Shown here: positions 49,673 to 58,580 of the stretch, one piece after another
How positions within the stretch are numbered: the first letter of the stretch is position 1
Layout of the letters: each line of letters begins with the position of its first letter
Origin: Chloroflexota bacterium
Lineage (GTDB): Bacteria; Chloroflexota; Anaerolineae; Anaerolineales; UBA4823
DNA: 64,000 nt
Assembly: GCA_012516075.1 (NCBI GenBank)
Contig: JAAYXE010000165.1
Span: 16,708-80,707 of the forward strand
Direction of reading: 5' to 3'
Position numbers and translations under genes: made by a program
The notes under the pieces: model-generated
Told to the model about the DNA's origin: nothing
The model's database searches: none
Seen by the model: only the letters and a program-made list of their open reading frames with translations

Positions 49673-49700
49673 AAAGCCTGTTATTTCAGGCTTTTTCATT
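49673..49700 (+). terminator. Terminator of the LolD/MacB-like operon
   Basis: AAAGCCTG (49673-49680) and CAGGCTTT (49687-49694), an eight-base stem with a six-base loop leading into TTCATTTA. Confidence 0.7.
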
Positions 49701-49737
49701 TAACGGTACAGGGGCGTCATCTTTTTCGTTACAACGG

Positions 49738-49765
49738 TTGACTCCCTGCAGATATAAAGTAGAAT
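49738..49765 (+). promoter_or_regulatory. Promoter of the acyl-CoA synthetase operon
   Basis: TTGACT (49738-49743) and TAGAAT (49760-49765) with a 16-base spacer. The leader to the start codon is about 120 bases. Confidence 0.6.
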
Positions 49766-49892
49766 TAAGAGAAGGTTGATCCAGTAAGGGGAGAAGAGCA
49801 CCTTTCGGCCGGAGCAAGTTACACCCAAGGCCGAGCCCCTGAAACACGCAGCATGACTGTCAGCCGTCCGTTCGATCACCAGGGAGGAATGA

Positions 49893-51848
49893 ATGAGCGA
49901 GGCTTTCGACTTTGGGGGCGAAATTGTCTGGCACCCGACGCCGGATTACATCGAAAAAGCCCACCTCACCCGTTTCATGCGCCAGCACGACATTCCAGAT
50001 TTCAACGCACTGATGGAGCGCTCGACAGTGGATGTCGCCTGGTTCACCGAAGCCGTACTCCAGTATCTCGATATCCAGTTTTACGAACCCTACCAGCAGG
50101 TCGTTGACCTTTCGGCCGGCATCGCCTGGCCGCGCTGGTGCGTGGGCGGGAAGATGAACATCGTCCACAACTGTCTGGACAAATATATCGGCGGCCCGCT
50201 GGAGGACTGCCAGGCCCTGATCTGGGAGGGAGAAGATGGAGAGACGCGCTCCCTGACCTACGGCGAACTGTACCGCCAGGTCAACCGTGCAGCCAACGCT
50301 CTGCGCAGCCTGGGGCTGGGTAAGGGGGATGCCATCGGATTGTATATGCCCATGACCCCCGAGATCGTGGTCGCTCTGCTGGCCATCGCCAAAATCGGGG
50401 GCATAATCCTGCCCCTGTTCTCAGGCTACGGCGCTGGCGCAGTAGCTTCCCGCCTGGAGGATGCAGGAGCGAAAGCGCTGTTCACCGCCGATGGATTCTT
50501 CCGCCGCGGCAAACCGGTGGTGATGAAAAACACAGCCGATGAGGCCGCGGCCATGGTCCCTACGCTGGAGAAATTGATCGTGCTGGAACACGCCGGCATC
50601 GAGGTCCCCATGCAGCCCGGCCGGGATTACCGCTGGGATATTCTGCTGGCCTTGCAGTCCGAACAGGCGGATACTGAAATTACGTCCGCAGAAGACCCGC
50701 TGATGATCATCTACACCTCCGGGACCACCGGCCGGCCCAAAGGGGCACTACACACCCACTGCGGATTCCCGGTGAAAGCCGCCCAGGATATGGCCTTTGG
50801 CACCGACCTGCACTCCGGCCAGGTTATCTACTGGATGACCGATATGGGCTGGATGATGGGCCCCTGGTTGGTCTTCGGGGCGTTGATTCTGGGTGGTACG
50901 CTGTTCATCTATGACGGCGCCCCCGATTATCCGGGCCCTGACCGGCTGTGGGCGCTGGTAGAGCGCCATAAAATCCACATCCTGGGGGTTTCACCCACTC
51001 TGATCCGCGCCCTGATCCCCCACGGCGAAGAACCCTTCCGCCGCCACGACCTGTCTTCCCTGCGCTTTTTCGCTTCCACCGGTGAACCGTGGAATCCGGC
51101 CCCCTGGATGTGGTTGTTTGAGAAAGTAGGCGGTAGGCGCATTCCCATCATCAATTATTCAGGCGGAACGGAAATTTCGGGCGGCATCCTGATGGGGAAC
51201 CCCATCCTGCCGCTTAAACCCTGCTCGTTCTCCGGCCCCTGCCCCGGGATGGCGGCGGATGTGTTCAACGAAGATGGCAAGCCGGTGCGCCAGGAGGTGG
51301 GCGAACTGGTCCTCAAAGCGCCGTGGATCGGCATGACGCGCGGCTTCTGGAAAGACCCCCAGCGCTATATCGACACCTACTGGTCTCGCTGGCCCGACAT
51401 CTGGGTGCACGGCGACTTCGCCGCCATTGACAGCGACGGTTTATGGTATATCCTCGGTCGCTCCGACGACACCATCAAAGTCGGCGGCAAACGCCTGGGC
51501 CCGGCCGAGATTGAATCCGTCCTCGTAAGCCATCCCCAGGTGGTGGAGACCGCCGCCATCGGCGTGCCCGACCCGATCAAAGGCAGCGCAGTGGTGGCCT
51601 TCGTCGTGCTCGCAGAAAACTGCACCGAGTGCGAAGAGCTGCGCCAGGAGCTGCAGGATATGGTCGTTAGGGCCCTGGGGAAGCCGCTGGCGCCGCGCGA
51701 GATCCTTTTCGTCAGCGACCTGCCCAAGACCCGCAACGCCAAACTCATGCGCCGCATGATCCGCGCTGCATACCTGGGCCAGGACCCCGGCGACACATCT
51801 TCGCTGGTCAACCCGGAGGCCGTAGAGGAGATCCGCAGTGCCCGCTGA
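49893..51848 (+). CDS. Acetyl-CoA synthetase-like acyl-CoA ligase (AMP-forming)
   Basis: 651 residues. Activates a short-chain acid through an acyl-AMP. An ACAS_N-like N-terminus (FYEPYQQVVDLSAGIAWPRW) precedes the AMP-binding domain, with the P-loop MIIYTSGTTGRPKGALHTH, YWMTDMGWMMGPW, and NYSGGTEISGGIL. The C-terminal domain has VHGDFAAIDSDGLWYILGRS, DDTIKVGGKRLGPAEIE and PKTRNAKLMRR, which holds the catalytic Lys. The motif GWMMGPW resembles acetyl/propionyl-CoA synthetases; the exact acid is uncertain. The start of the Nudix gene overlaps its stop. Confidence 0.92.
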   Translation: MSEAFDFGGEIVWHPTPDYIEKAHLTRFMRQHDIPDFNALMERSTVDVAWFTEAVLQYLDIQFYEPYQQVVDLSAGIAWPRWCVGGKMNIVHNCLDKYIGGPLEDCQALIWEGEDGETRSLTYGELYRQVNRAANALRSLGLGKGDAIGLYMPMTPEIVVALLAIAKIGGIILPLFSGYGAGAVASRLEDAGAKALFTADGFFRRGKPVVMKNTADEAAAMVPTLEKLIVLEHAGIEVPMQPGRDYRWDILLALQSEQADTEITSAEDPLMIIYTSGTTGRPKGALHTHCGFPVKAAQDMAFGTDLHSGQVIYWMTDMGWMMGPWLVFGALILGGTLFIYDGAPDYPGPDRLWALVERHKIHILGVSPTLIRALIPHGEEPFRRHDLSSLRFFASTGEPWNPAPWMWLFEKVGGRRIPIINYSGGTEISGGILMGNPILPLKPCSFSGPCPGMAADVFNEDGKPVRQEVGELVLKAPWIGMTRGFWKDPQRYIDTYWSRWPDIWVHGDFAAIDSDGLWYILGRSDDTIKVGGKRLGPAEIESVLVSHPQVVETAAIGVPDPIKGSAVVAFVVLAENCTECEELRQELQDMVVRALGKPLAPREILFVSDLPKTRNAKLMRRMIRAAYLGQDPGDTSSLVNPEAVEEIRSAR

Positions 51849-52443
51849 ACCTCATCCGGGCCCTCCCGGCTCATCTGCTGCAGACCCTGCCCCCGGGCAG
51901 TGGAAAACGCTGGAGCGCCGCACGATCCTGCAGCACAGCAAATATCTGGCGGTGGAGAACCACACCGTTCTGCTGCCCGACGGCCAGGTTATCCCCGATT
52001 GGCCCTGGGTGATCACACCCGACTATGTAAACATCGTCGCGCTGAATCCGCAGGGGGAGTTCATCTGTTTTCGCCAGATGAAGTATGCCGTCCCCCAGGG
52101 CACCCTGGCACCGGCAGGCGGTTATATTGAACCCGGGGAATCGGCGCTGCAGGCCGCGCAGCGCGAGCTTCTGGAAGAAACCGGCTGCCAGGCTTCAGAC
52201 TGGTCTTTACTGGGCAGTTTCGCGGTTGACGCCAATCGCGGCGCCGGCACGGCCTATCTGTTCCTCGCGCAGGGGGCACAAAAAATCGCCGAACGCACAT
52301 CCGACGACCTGGAAGAACAGCAGCTCGTGCTGCTCAGCCATGACGAAATTACGGCCGCTTTGAAAAGGGGTGAGTTCAGATTCCTCTCCGGCGCGGCCGC
52401 CGTTGCACTCGCGCTGCAGTATCTCAGGGATCAGGAGGGATAA
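51838..52443 (+). CDS. Nudix hydrolase (ADP-sugar pyrophosphatase-like)
   Basis: 201 residues. Nudix box GYIEPGESALQAAQRELLEE (G-x5-E-x7-RE-x2-EE). Preceded by VNIVALNPQGEFICFRQMKY, and by TILQHSKYLAVENHTVLLPD as in ADP-ribose pyrophosphatases. Likely hydrolyses a nucleoside diphosphate linked to another moiety. GTG start overlapping the synthetase gene by 11 bases. Directly followed by the cupin gene (ATG one base after the TAA). Confidence 0.9.
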   Translation: MPAEPHPGPPGSSAADPAPGQWKTLERRTILQHSKYLAVENHTVLLPDGQVIPDWPWVITPDYVNIVALNPQGEFICFRQMKYAVPQGTLAPAGGYIEPGESALQAAQRELLEETGCQASDWSLLGSFAVDANRGAGTAYLFLAQGAQKIAERTSDDLEEQQLVLLSHDEITAALKRGEFRFLSGAAAVALALQYLRDQEG

Positions 52444-52803
52444 ATGCTCACCAAAGTCAACCTTGCAGAAAAACTCGGGCTGATCCAGGAATACTGGAAG
52501 CCAAAAATCGTGGGGGAGATTAATGATGCCTGTGTCAAGCTGGTCAAAGTGAAGGGTGAGTTCACATGGCACCACCACAAAGATGAAGATGAGCTCTTCC
52601 TGGTGCTCAAAGGACGGCTGACCATCCACCTGCGCGATCAGGACGTACATTTAGAAGAGGGCGAATTTTTCGTGGTTCCCAGAGGGGTCGAGCATATGCC
52701 CGCCGCCGCAGAAGAAGCCCACCTGCTGCTGCTCGAACCCAAAACCACGCTTAATACAGGCAATGTGCAGAATGAGCGCACCGCAGAGGCGCAGTGGATC
52801 TAG
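52444..52803 (+). CDS. Single-domain cupin protein
   Basis: 119 residues. Cupin barrel: FTWHHHKDEDELFLVLKGRL carries the G-x5-H-x-H-x3-4-E-x6-G metal motif, and EGEFFVVPRGVEHMPAA carries the second metal His. Enzymatic role unknown; this short type includes isomerases, oxygenases and binding proteins. AGGAGGG ribosome site overlaps the end of the Nudix gene, so expression is coupled. Confidence 0.92.
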   Translation: MLTKVNLAEKLGLIQEYWKPKIVGEINDACVKLVKVKGEFTWHHHKDEDELFLVLKGRLTIHLRDQDVHLEEGEFFVVPRGVEHMPAAAEEAHLLLLEPKTTLNTGNVQNERTAEAQWI

Positions 52804-52887
52804 CATATTGATCTGCCCTTATGGCCTTTCTTTGCCATACGCAGTCACAGCATCTCATATCAACGCCAGACACAGGAGAAGAACGAT

Positions 52888-54042
52888 ATGAATTTTGACC
52901 TCACAGATGAGCAGCGCATGTGGCGGGAGGCCGTGCATGAGTTCGTCGCCCGTGAAGTCAAAACCCGGGCTCGTGAAGTCGATGAAGAGGAGCGCTTCAA
53001 CTGGGAAGCCGTGAAGAAAATGGGCCCGCTGGGGCTCCTGGGGTTGAACGTACCGGAGGTATACGGCGGCGCGGGCGTGGATCCGGTCAGTGCTGCCATT
53101 GCAATTGAAGAGCTGGGCTGGGGCTGCGGCAGCACCGCTCTGGCCGTAGCCGCTCACAACGGTCTGGGCTGCGCTCCCCTGGCCCTTTTTGGCTCACCGG
53201 AGCTTCAGGAAAAGTTCCTGCCGCGCGCCGTCAGCGGCGAGGGTAGGCTGGCTGCACTGGCACTGACAGAACCCGGCGCCGGTTCCGATCTGAAAGGCGG
53301 GGTGCGCACCCGCGCCCGCCGCGAAGGGGATGAATGGGTCATCGACGGCGCCAAAATGTGGTGCACCAACGCCAGCATTGCCGATTTCATCGTCACCCTG
53401 GTGCGCACCGATCCGGCGGGAGGCTCCCATTCTCTCAGCCTGATTGTGGTCCCAACCGACACACCGGGGCTGACCATTGGCCCGGCAGAGAAAAAGATGG
53501 GCCTGAAAGGCTCCCCCACGCATGCCCTCACCTATGAAAACGTGCGCGTCCCGGTCGATTACCTGATTGGTGAGGAAGGCAAAGGCCTGTCGTACACCCT
53601 TGCCGTGCTGGACGGCGGCCGAGTTGGGATCGGCGCTCTCGCGGTGGGACTCGCGCAGGCCGCGTTTGAAGAAGCCGTCCGCTACGCCCAGCAGCGGGAG
53701 ACCTTCGGGCAGCCCATCGCCAACCACCAGGCGGTTCAATGGATGCTGGCTGACGCCGCCACCGAAATCCAGACCGCTCGCCTGATGGTGTATTACGCCG
53801 CATGGGTCAAAGGCTGCGGCCGGCCGTTCAGCAAGGAAGCGGCAATGGCCAAGCTTTTTGCAACCGAAATGGCCGAACGCGTGACCCGCAACGCCATCCA
53901 GATCCACGGCGGTTACGGCTACAGCCGCGAGTTCCCGGTTGAGCGCATCTATCGCGATGCGCGCCTGATGACCATCGGAGAGGGCACCAGCGAGATCCAG
54001 CGCCTGGTGATCGCCCGGCATATCCTGCAGTCGAAGAATTGA
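52888..54042 (+). CDS. Acyl-CoA dehydrogenase
   Basis: 384 residues. FAD-dependent desaturation of acyl-CoA thioesters. Start MNFDLTDEQRMWREAVHEFV, flavin motifs ALTEPGAGSDLKG and WCTNASIADFIVTLV, then RETFGQPIANHQAVQ, and the C-terminal IHGGYGYSREFPVERIYRDA and IGEGTSEIQRLVIARHIL, with the catalytic base region GEGTSEIQ. Resembles short/branched-chain and general bacterial dehydrogenases; substrate unknown. Located after acyl-CoA synthetase, Nudix and cupin genes, suggesting fatty- or amino-acid catabolism. Confidence 0.95.
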   Translation: MNFDLTDEQRMWREAVHEFVAREVKTRAREVDEEERFNWEAVKKMGPLGLLGLNVPEVYGGAGVDPVSAAIAIEELGWGCGSTALAVAAHNGLGCAPLALFGSPELQEKFLPRAVSGEGRLAALALTEPGAGSDLKGGVRTRARREGDEWVIDGAKMWCTNASIADFIVTLVRTDPAGGSHSLSLIVVPTDTPGLTIGPAEKKMGLKGSPTHALTYENVRVPVDYLIGEEGKGLSYTLAVLDGGRVGIGALAVGLAQAAFEEAVRYAQQRETFGQPIANHQAVQWMLADAATEIQTARLMVYYAAWVKGCGRPFSKEAAMAKLFATEMAERVTRNAIQIHGGYGYSREFPVERIYRDARLMTIGEGTSEIQRLVIARHILQSKN

Positions 54043-54073
54043 ATTGAGGAGAAGAGAATCCGCATGAAACATA

Positions 54074-56668
54074 ATGTTTGATTCGCACACCGAATTTGCT
54101 TCCGATCTTGAATGGCTGCTGCAAAGCGGCCATTCCGATCCGGCCAGGACTCGGGCGCTGATCTCTGCCCTGACGGCGGAATTTTCGACCGAGATATGGC
54201 GCCTGTCACTTGCGCTGTGGTCTGATCCGGACCTGGCACTTGATGCCGCGGCGGCTGCATTTGCGACAGCCCTGTCTGGCGTTTACCGCTTCCGGGTTGA
54301 AACCGGAGTACGCCCCTGGTTCATACCGCTGGCTCTGGAGGGGCTGGAACGCAGCAGACCCCGCCTTGAGCGGCTGCGAGGTTCAGCCCGCCATTCCAGT
54401 CCGGCTGAGCCATCCCTTCGCACCGAAAAGCGCTTCAGCGAGCTTGAATACAACCTGCTGCAGGCTGTATACGACCTGCCCTACCGTCTGAGGCTGGTGG
54501 TTTTGCTGCGCTACCTCCTGGACTGGAGCCCTGCACAGATCCAGGCCGGGCTGGGGATTTCGCAGGGCGAACTCGATGCGCGTCTGAGACAGGCCTGGTG
54601 GGAAATCGATCCCGCCTCACAGGATCACATCGTGGATGAGGAGCTGCTCCGCCGGACTCTTTACGCACGCTGGCCGGCAACCACGCTCACGCCAGCCCAG
54701 ATGGTCAGTCTGAACGCCAGGATTGAAGAGCAGGCAGCCCGGGTTTCCGCCGGCAGCCGGCGAAGAGTGATGTTCACAGAGACACTGCTCGTCGCCGCGG
54801 TGATCCTGGTTGTCGCCGGGCTGTTATTCGTGACCAACCGGGTATTTCCAGAGCCTGCTTCCACGCCGCAGCCGATCACACGGCGCACGACAACCTCTGT
54901 ATCCGCCGGGCAGCCGCCGGCCCGGTCTGCAGCGCAGCTGCCAGCACCGCAGCCCACTCCCCGCAGCACCCTCCCGGCGGCAAGGCCCAGTCCCACACCC
55001 ATGCCGCAGATCACGCCGTTCCCCACAGATGTCTTCTACGAAGTTATGCCCGGCGATACCATTGCGTCAGTCGCTCGCAAGTTGAACACACAGCCTGAGG
55101 AGCTGCGCCGGCTCAACCGCATCGCACCCGGCGACCCCCTGCAGGCGGGGGCCCTCCTGCTCATCCCAGGCAAGCTGACCCCACAGGCGCGGCAGGACAA
55201 TACCCTGCGCGCGCCATCGTTCACGCCCGCCCCTCTGCCAGATTCCGCATCTCCTGAAGAGATCCTCAACCGGGTGCGCTTCTTCCCCAACATGCACTGG
55301 CATGATCTGTGGCTCGATTACCACGTCATGCTGCATGGTCCTTCCGCATACAATGGACCCGGCGCCTCGCACCGCCTTCAAGCCTGGTTGATGAACCGCA
55401 GCGGCCCGCTCGGCCCGCTCGAGATTCTCCTGGTAGCTGGCAAGATGGGTCAAAAACCACTCGAGGTCGCGCTGCTCAACACCGAGGGCTTCTTTCTCGC
55501 CCAACCTGGCCGCGGACAGCCCTGGTTTACGCCCGTGGAAGGTTTCGAGTATGGCGCTTATGTGTTCTCCATCTTCTCCCAGGTAACCTATCCCTTCAAT
55601 ATCCTGGATGAGGCGCCCGAAACCACGCATTTTGAAAAAGCGGGCGAAGCGAGAATTATCAACCGCAAAGTCTTTATTCTTGAACAGTACGACGCACAGG
55701 ACCGCCTGACGGACCGCTACTGGATCGATGCCCATCTGGGGTTTCCTCTGGCCTACCAGCGCCTGGATCCGGTGACTGGAAAGATCGAGATGGAAACCCG
55801 CGCGCTAGGTTTTGCAGCCAATATCGACTTCCCCGCCGACATCTTCGATCGCCGTCTGCCCTGGCGGGGCGGGTTCGCCCTGGACCAGAGCGGTGAACCC
55901 GCCCCACAGAACCTGCTCCTGGAAACCATCCCGGCCCGTGAATGGGCCCACCTTACCCACCTGGATCCGGCGCCAGCGGTGGATTTATCCAGGGCACAGC
56001 TCACCTTCCAGATGGCGTTCCCACCGGACCTGTTTCAAGAAGGACCGCTGCATGCCGAGTTGTTTATCGACGAAAAATTCGCCGGCCGGATTCCCGTTCC
56101 CCCTCCCTTCTTCGCTTACTGTGCCCGCTCTCCCGACGGCCGCTATCTGGCACTGTCTGACCAGGGCCTGCCCTATCGATTTCCCGGCACGACCAGTCTG
56201 ATCTGGGTGGATCTCAAGGAAATCCACCGCACCGGCCAGCTGGAAGAAAACCGCCTGGCGAGCATCTTTGCCTTTTCTCCGGACAGCCGCAAACTGGCGG
56301 CCTATGTCGTTACACCGGAGAACCGCTTCGCCGGTGAAATCGTATTGATCGATCTGGCCAGCAGAGAAGTGAAAACACTGACCACCGCCAGAAATGTCAG
56401 CAGCCTGGCCTGGAGCCCGTCGGGAAACAACCTGGCTTTTCTCGGGGCGCGCGGCACGAGCTCGGGTGAACCCAATGAGATCTTAATGACCGTGATCCAT
56501 ATTGAAAGCGGAGAAATCCGCTTTCGCGACAGCGTCTACATCTCTCAGGGGCGCCCGCAGTTTGATCCGGCAGATGAGATGCTGCCCATGCAGAGCGACA
56601 TCTGGGAGATCGAATTCCCTGCAGGGATGAACGATCTGGACGCCTGCGCAGCACCATCCCAGCCGTAA
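54074..56668 (+). CDS. Sigma-factor-like domain - membrane helix - LysM - propeller fusion
   Basis: 864 residues in distinct parts. Residues 1-190 resemble a degenerate ECF sigma factor: WRLSLALWSDPDLALDAAAA and VRPWFIPLALEGLERSRPRL stand for region 2, and AVYDLPYRLRLVVLLRYLLD with ISQGELDARLRQAWWEI for region 4. A membrane helix lies at about 237-255 (LLVAAVILVVAGLLFVTN). Then come a Pro/Thr-rich linker and a LysM motif (YEVMPGDTIASVARKLNTQP, LRRLNRIAPGDPLQAGALLL). After that is a large region of about 500 residues, with beta-propeller-like repeats near the end (FAFSPDSRKLAAYVV, LAWSPSGNNLAFLG). Inferred topology: sigma-like part inside, LysM and propeller outside. Weak start context; see the mini-ORF finding. 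Confidence 0.85.
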   Translation: MFDSHTEFASDLEWLLQSGHSDPARTRALISALTAEFSTEIWRLSLALWSDPDLALDAAAAAFATALSGVYRFRVETGVRPWFIPLALEGLERSRPRLERLRGSARHSSPAEPSLRTEKRFSELEYNLLQAVYDLPYRLRLVVLLRYLLDWSPAQIQAGLGISQGELDARLRQAWWEIDPASQDHIVDEELLRRTLYARWPATTLTPAQMVSLNARIEEQAARVSAGSRRRVMFTETLLVAAVILVVAGLLFVTNRVFPEPASTPQPITRRTTTSVSAGQPPARSAAQLPAPQPTPRSTLPAARPSPTPMPQITPFPTDVFYEVMPGDTIASVARKLNTQPEELRRLNRIAPGDPLQAGALLLIPGKLTPQARQDNTLRAPSFTPAPLPDSASPEEILNRVRFFPNMHWHDLWLDYHVMLHGPSAYNGPGASHRLQAWLMNRSGPLGPLEILLVAGKMGQKPLEVALLNTEGFFLAQPGRGQPWFTPVEGFEYGAYVFSIFSQVTYPFNILDEAPETTHFEKAGEARIINRKVFILEQYDAQDRLTDRYWIDAHLGFPLAYQRLDPVTGKIEMETRALGFAANIDFPADIFDRRLPWRGGFALDQSGEPAPQNLLLETIPAREWAHLTHLDPAPAVDLSRAQLTFQMAFPPDLFQEGPLHAELFIDEKFAGRIPVPPPFFAYCARSPDGRYLALSDQGLPYRFPGTTSLIWVDLKEIHRTGQLEENRLASIFAFSPDSRKLAAYVVTPENRFAGEIVLIDLASREVKTLTTARNVSSLAWSPSGNNLAFLGARGTSSGEPNEILMTVIHIESGEIRFRDSVYISQGRPQFDPADEMLPMQSDIWEIEFPAGMNDLDACAAPSQP

Positions 56669-56674
56669 TGAGAA

Positions 56675-56706
56675 GAGGCGCTGACCGGGGTCAGCGCCTC
56701 CTGTAT
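56675..56706. terminator. Hairpin between convergent genes
   Basis: GAGGCGCTGACC (56675-56686) and GGTCAGCGCCTC (56689-56700) form a perfect 12-base palindrome-like stem. CTGTATTTAA follows. It separates the sigma-like gene from lepB, which converge here. Confidence 0.75.
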
Positions 56707-56728
56707 TTAATGATTCATCCGAAGAGGA

Positions 56729-57340
56729 TCAGCTGTCTGCAGCGACCGCTGTTTGCTCGTTCAGAACCTGCCATTCAGAGGGCGGCCAGTAAACCACCTC
56801 GGCTTTACCAATGACATATTCCATTGGCACCGTCCCCCAGTGATGGGAGTCGGAGGAATTGTTGCGGTTATCTCCGAGCACAAAGAGCTCGTTCTCCGGG
56901 ATGACCATTTCGGGCATTTCATAATTCGGCGGCGCTTTGATATACGGTTCAATTACGGGCTGATCGTTAATATACACCCGCCCGTTGGCCACCGCGATGC
57001 GGTCCCCGGGCAGCCCCACCACACGCTTGATATAAGGTTCACGTTCCGGATCCGGGGGAAAACGGAAAACGATGATATCGCCCCGCTCCGGTGATCCCAG
57101 TTTATAAGCCACCTTATTCACGATCACGAAATCCCCGGCAAACAGAGTGGGCTGCATGCTGATCGATTCAACCCGGATGCGCGCCGAGACAGCGTTGATC
57201 GCCAGAAACAGCACCAGGGCCATCAGGACGGTTTCGAGCAAGTCGATCAGGAATCTGCGGAAACCACCCCACCCCCGCGGTGAATCCGGTTCCCATTCCA
57301 GGTTTTCTTCGGGATAGCTTTCGGTATGAAATTGATCCAT
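56729..57340 (-). CDS. lepB: Signal peptidase I
   Basis: About 203 residues. Membrane-bound serine protease that removes signal peptides. One N-terminal helix (LIDLLETVLMALVLFLAINAV), then box B with catalytic Ser61 in RVESISMQPTL, box C GDFVIVNKVAY, box D with general-base Lys105 in YIKRVVGLPGD, and box E VLGDNRNNSSDSHHWG. The general base Lys is in the usual place. Start ATG 57340; a GTG two codons earlier is possible (AGGAAAA upstream). A TATAAT on this strand at 57478-57473 could be its -10 box. Confidence 0.95.
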   Translation of the reverse strand: MDQFHTESYPEENLEWEPDSPRGWGGFRRFLIDLLETVLMALVLFLAINAVSARIRVESISMQPTLFAGDFVIVNKVAYKLGSPERGDIIVFRFPPDPEREPYIKRVVGLPGDRIAVANGRVYINDQPVIEPYIKAPPNYEMPEMVIPENELFVLGDNRNNSSDSHHWGTVPMEYVIGKAEVVYWPPSEWQVLNEQTAVAADS

Positions 57341-57472
57341 GGACACGCTTTTCCTATCGAACCAGCATTGTGCTGTAGTCGATGTAAATACCGTCCTTTA
57401 ACAGGCGGCCAGCATCGTTTCAGTTAATCATCAGCGCTTCTTCCAGGCCTTAGATCCCCCTGCCCTGAGCCC

Positions 57473-57478
57473 ATTATA
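57473..57478 (-). promoter_or_regulatory. -10 box upstream of lepB
   Basis: TATAAT in the extended context CGGGTATAATGGG on the minus strand, about 130 bases before the lepB start. No convincing -35. Confidence 0.4.
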
Positions 57479-57566
57479 CCCGAATCAAAAACTCATCCGG
57501 AGAAGGATGCGGCAGGAGGCGGCCGGATGTCTGAGACTAACCCGGCTGGCCCTGCCCGCTTGAGAT

Positions 57567-58073
57567 TTACGCCGCTTTCCCGTGCCCTGCCTCTGCGTGT
57601 GGGTCGTCAGACATCAGCTCGACCGCATGGGGAAGCACGGGAAGGATCACCTGCAGATTCTCGACAGCCGCTTTCGGACTGCCCGGAAGGTTGACGATCA
57701 GGGTGCGTCTGCGTATGGCTGCGGTCGCCCGCGAGAGCATGGCGTGCGGCGTAACCTGCAGACTGGCAGCCCGCATGGCCTCAGCCAGTCCAGGAGCCAG
57801 GCGGTCTGCGGCGGCCAGGGTCGCCTCAGGGGTTACATCACGGGGTGCAAATCCCGTACCACCTGTGGTCAGCAGCACATCGACTTCGCCTGAATCCGCC
57901 CATTCAGACAGGCGCTCCCGCAGCAAATCAAAATCATCGGCGATGATCTCGCGCTTAACCACGGTCCAGCCCTGCTGGGTGACGACATCAGCCAGTGCAG
58001 GGCCGGAAGCGTCCGGGCGCTCGCCGCGCGCGGACCGGTCGGATACGGTCAGGATGGCTATTCGCAGTGTCAT
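57567..58073 (-). CDS. MogA/MoaB-family molybdopterin adenylyltransferase-like protein
   Basis: 168 residues. MoCF-biosynthesis fold: IAILTVSDRSARGERPDASG, LLTTGGTGFAPRDVTPEAT (TTGGTG motif), MRAASLQVTPHAMLSRATA and LIVNLPGSPKAAVENL. Activates molybdopterin by adenylylation before molybdenum insertion (family knowledge). Its other partners are not in the window. It reads downstream of the GNAT gene with a hairpin between. Confidence 0.93.
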   Translation of the reverse strand: MTLRIAILTVSDRSARGERPDASGPALADVVTQQGWTVVKREIIADDFDLLRERLSEWADSGEVDVLLTTGGTGFAPRDVTPEATLAAADRLAPGLAEAMRAASLQVTPHAMLSRATAAIRRRTLIVNLPGSPKAAVENLQVILPVLPHAVELMSDDPHAEAGHGKAA

Positions 58074-58089
58074 TCAGGTCCTGGATTGG

Positions 58090-58124
58090 CAGGGGAAGGG
58101 CGCGAAAAGCACACCCTTCCCCTG
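58090..58124 (-). terminator. Hairpin after the Lon-PHP-GNAT operon
   Basis: CAGGGGAAGGG (58090-58100) and CCCTTCCCCTG (58114-58124), a perfect 11-base stem with a 13-base loop, just beyond the GNAT stop. No T-run, so termination strength is uncertain. Confidence 0.5.
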
Positions 58125-58130
58125 AATGTA

Positions 58131-58580
58131 TCAGACAAGATCTTTACCGTAGGCGTACAGTTCCATACGCTTCCAGCCGCGCTTTTCATAGAAACGCATG
58201 GCTTCTTCGTTCTGCGGGGTAACCAGCAGGTAGGTACGCAGGCAGCCTTTGCTGCGCAGGCGCGCTTCCAGCTCTTCCATCAGCCTGGAGGCGATGCCCC
58301 GCCCCCGGAAATCCGCTTCAACCGCCAGGTGATAAACCAGCCCCCGGCGGCCGTCAAAGCCGCCCAGCACAGTGCCGATGATCTTCCCGTTCCACTCAGC
58401 GATCAGGAACAGATCCGGATCGCGTTCCAGCTTGCGGGCGATCTCATCGGGCTCGTCCGAGCGCCGCAGGTTGATTCCCGGGCCGGCGTTCGCCCACAAC
58501 CGGTAAACGGCTTCGTAATCCTCAGGAAAACAGAACTGCCGGATCAGCACATCACCGGCTCCCGGACGGGTTTCAGTCAT
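58131..58580 (-). CDS. GNAT-family N-acetyltransferase
   Basis: About 149 residues. Acetyl-CoA-binding motif A: LVYHLAVEADFRGRGIASRL (R/Q-x2-G-x-G/A form), then YLLVTPQNEEAMRFYEKRGWKR, the usual C-terminal GNAT motif. The pattern resembles RimI-like and YpeA-like acetyltransferases. Substrate unknown. Start ATG 58580 (ATG 58583 equally possible), overlapping the PHP gene stop. Confidence 0.92.
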   Translation of the reverse strand: MTETRPGAGDVLIRQFCFPEDYEAVYRLWANAGPGINLRRSDEPDEIARKLERDPDLFLIAEWNGKIIGTVLGGFDGRRGLVYHLAVEADFRGRGIASRLMEELEARLRSKGCLRTYLLVTPQNEEAMRFYEKRGWKRMELYAYGKDLV

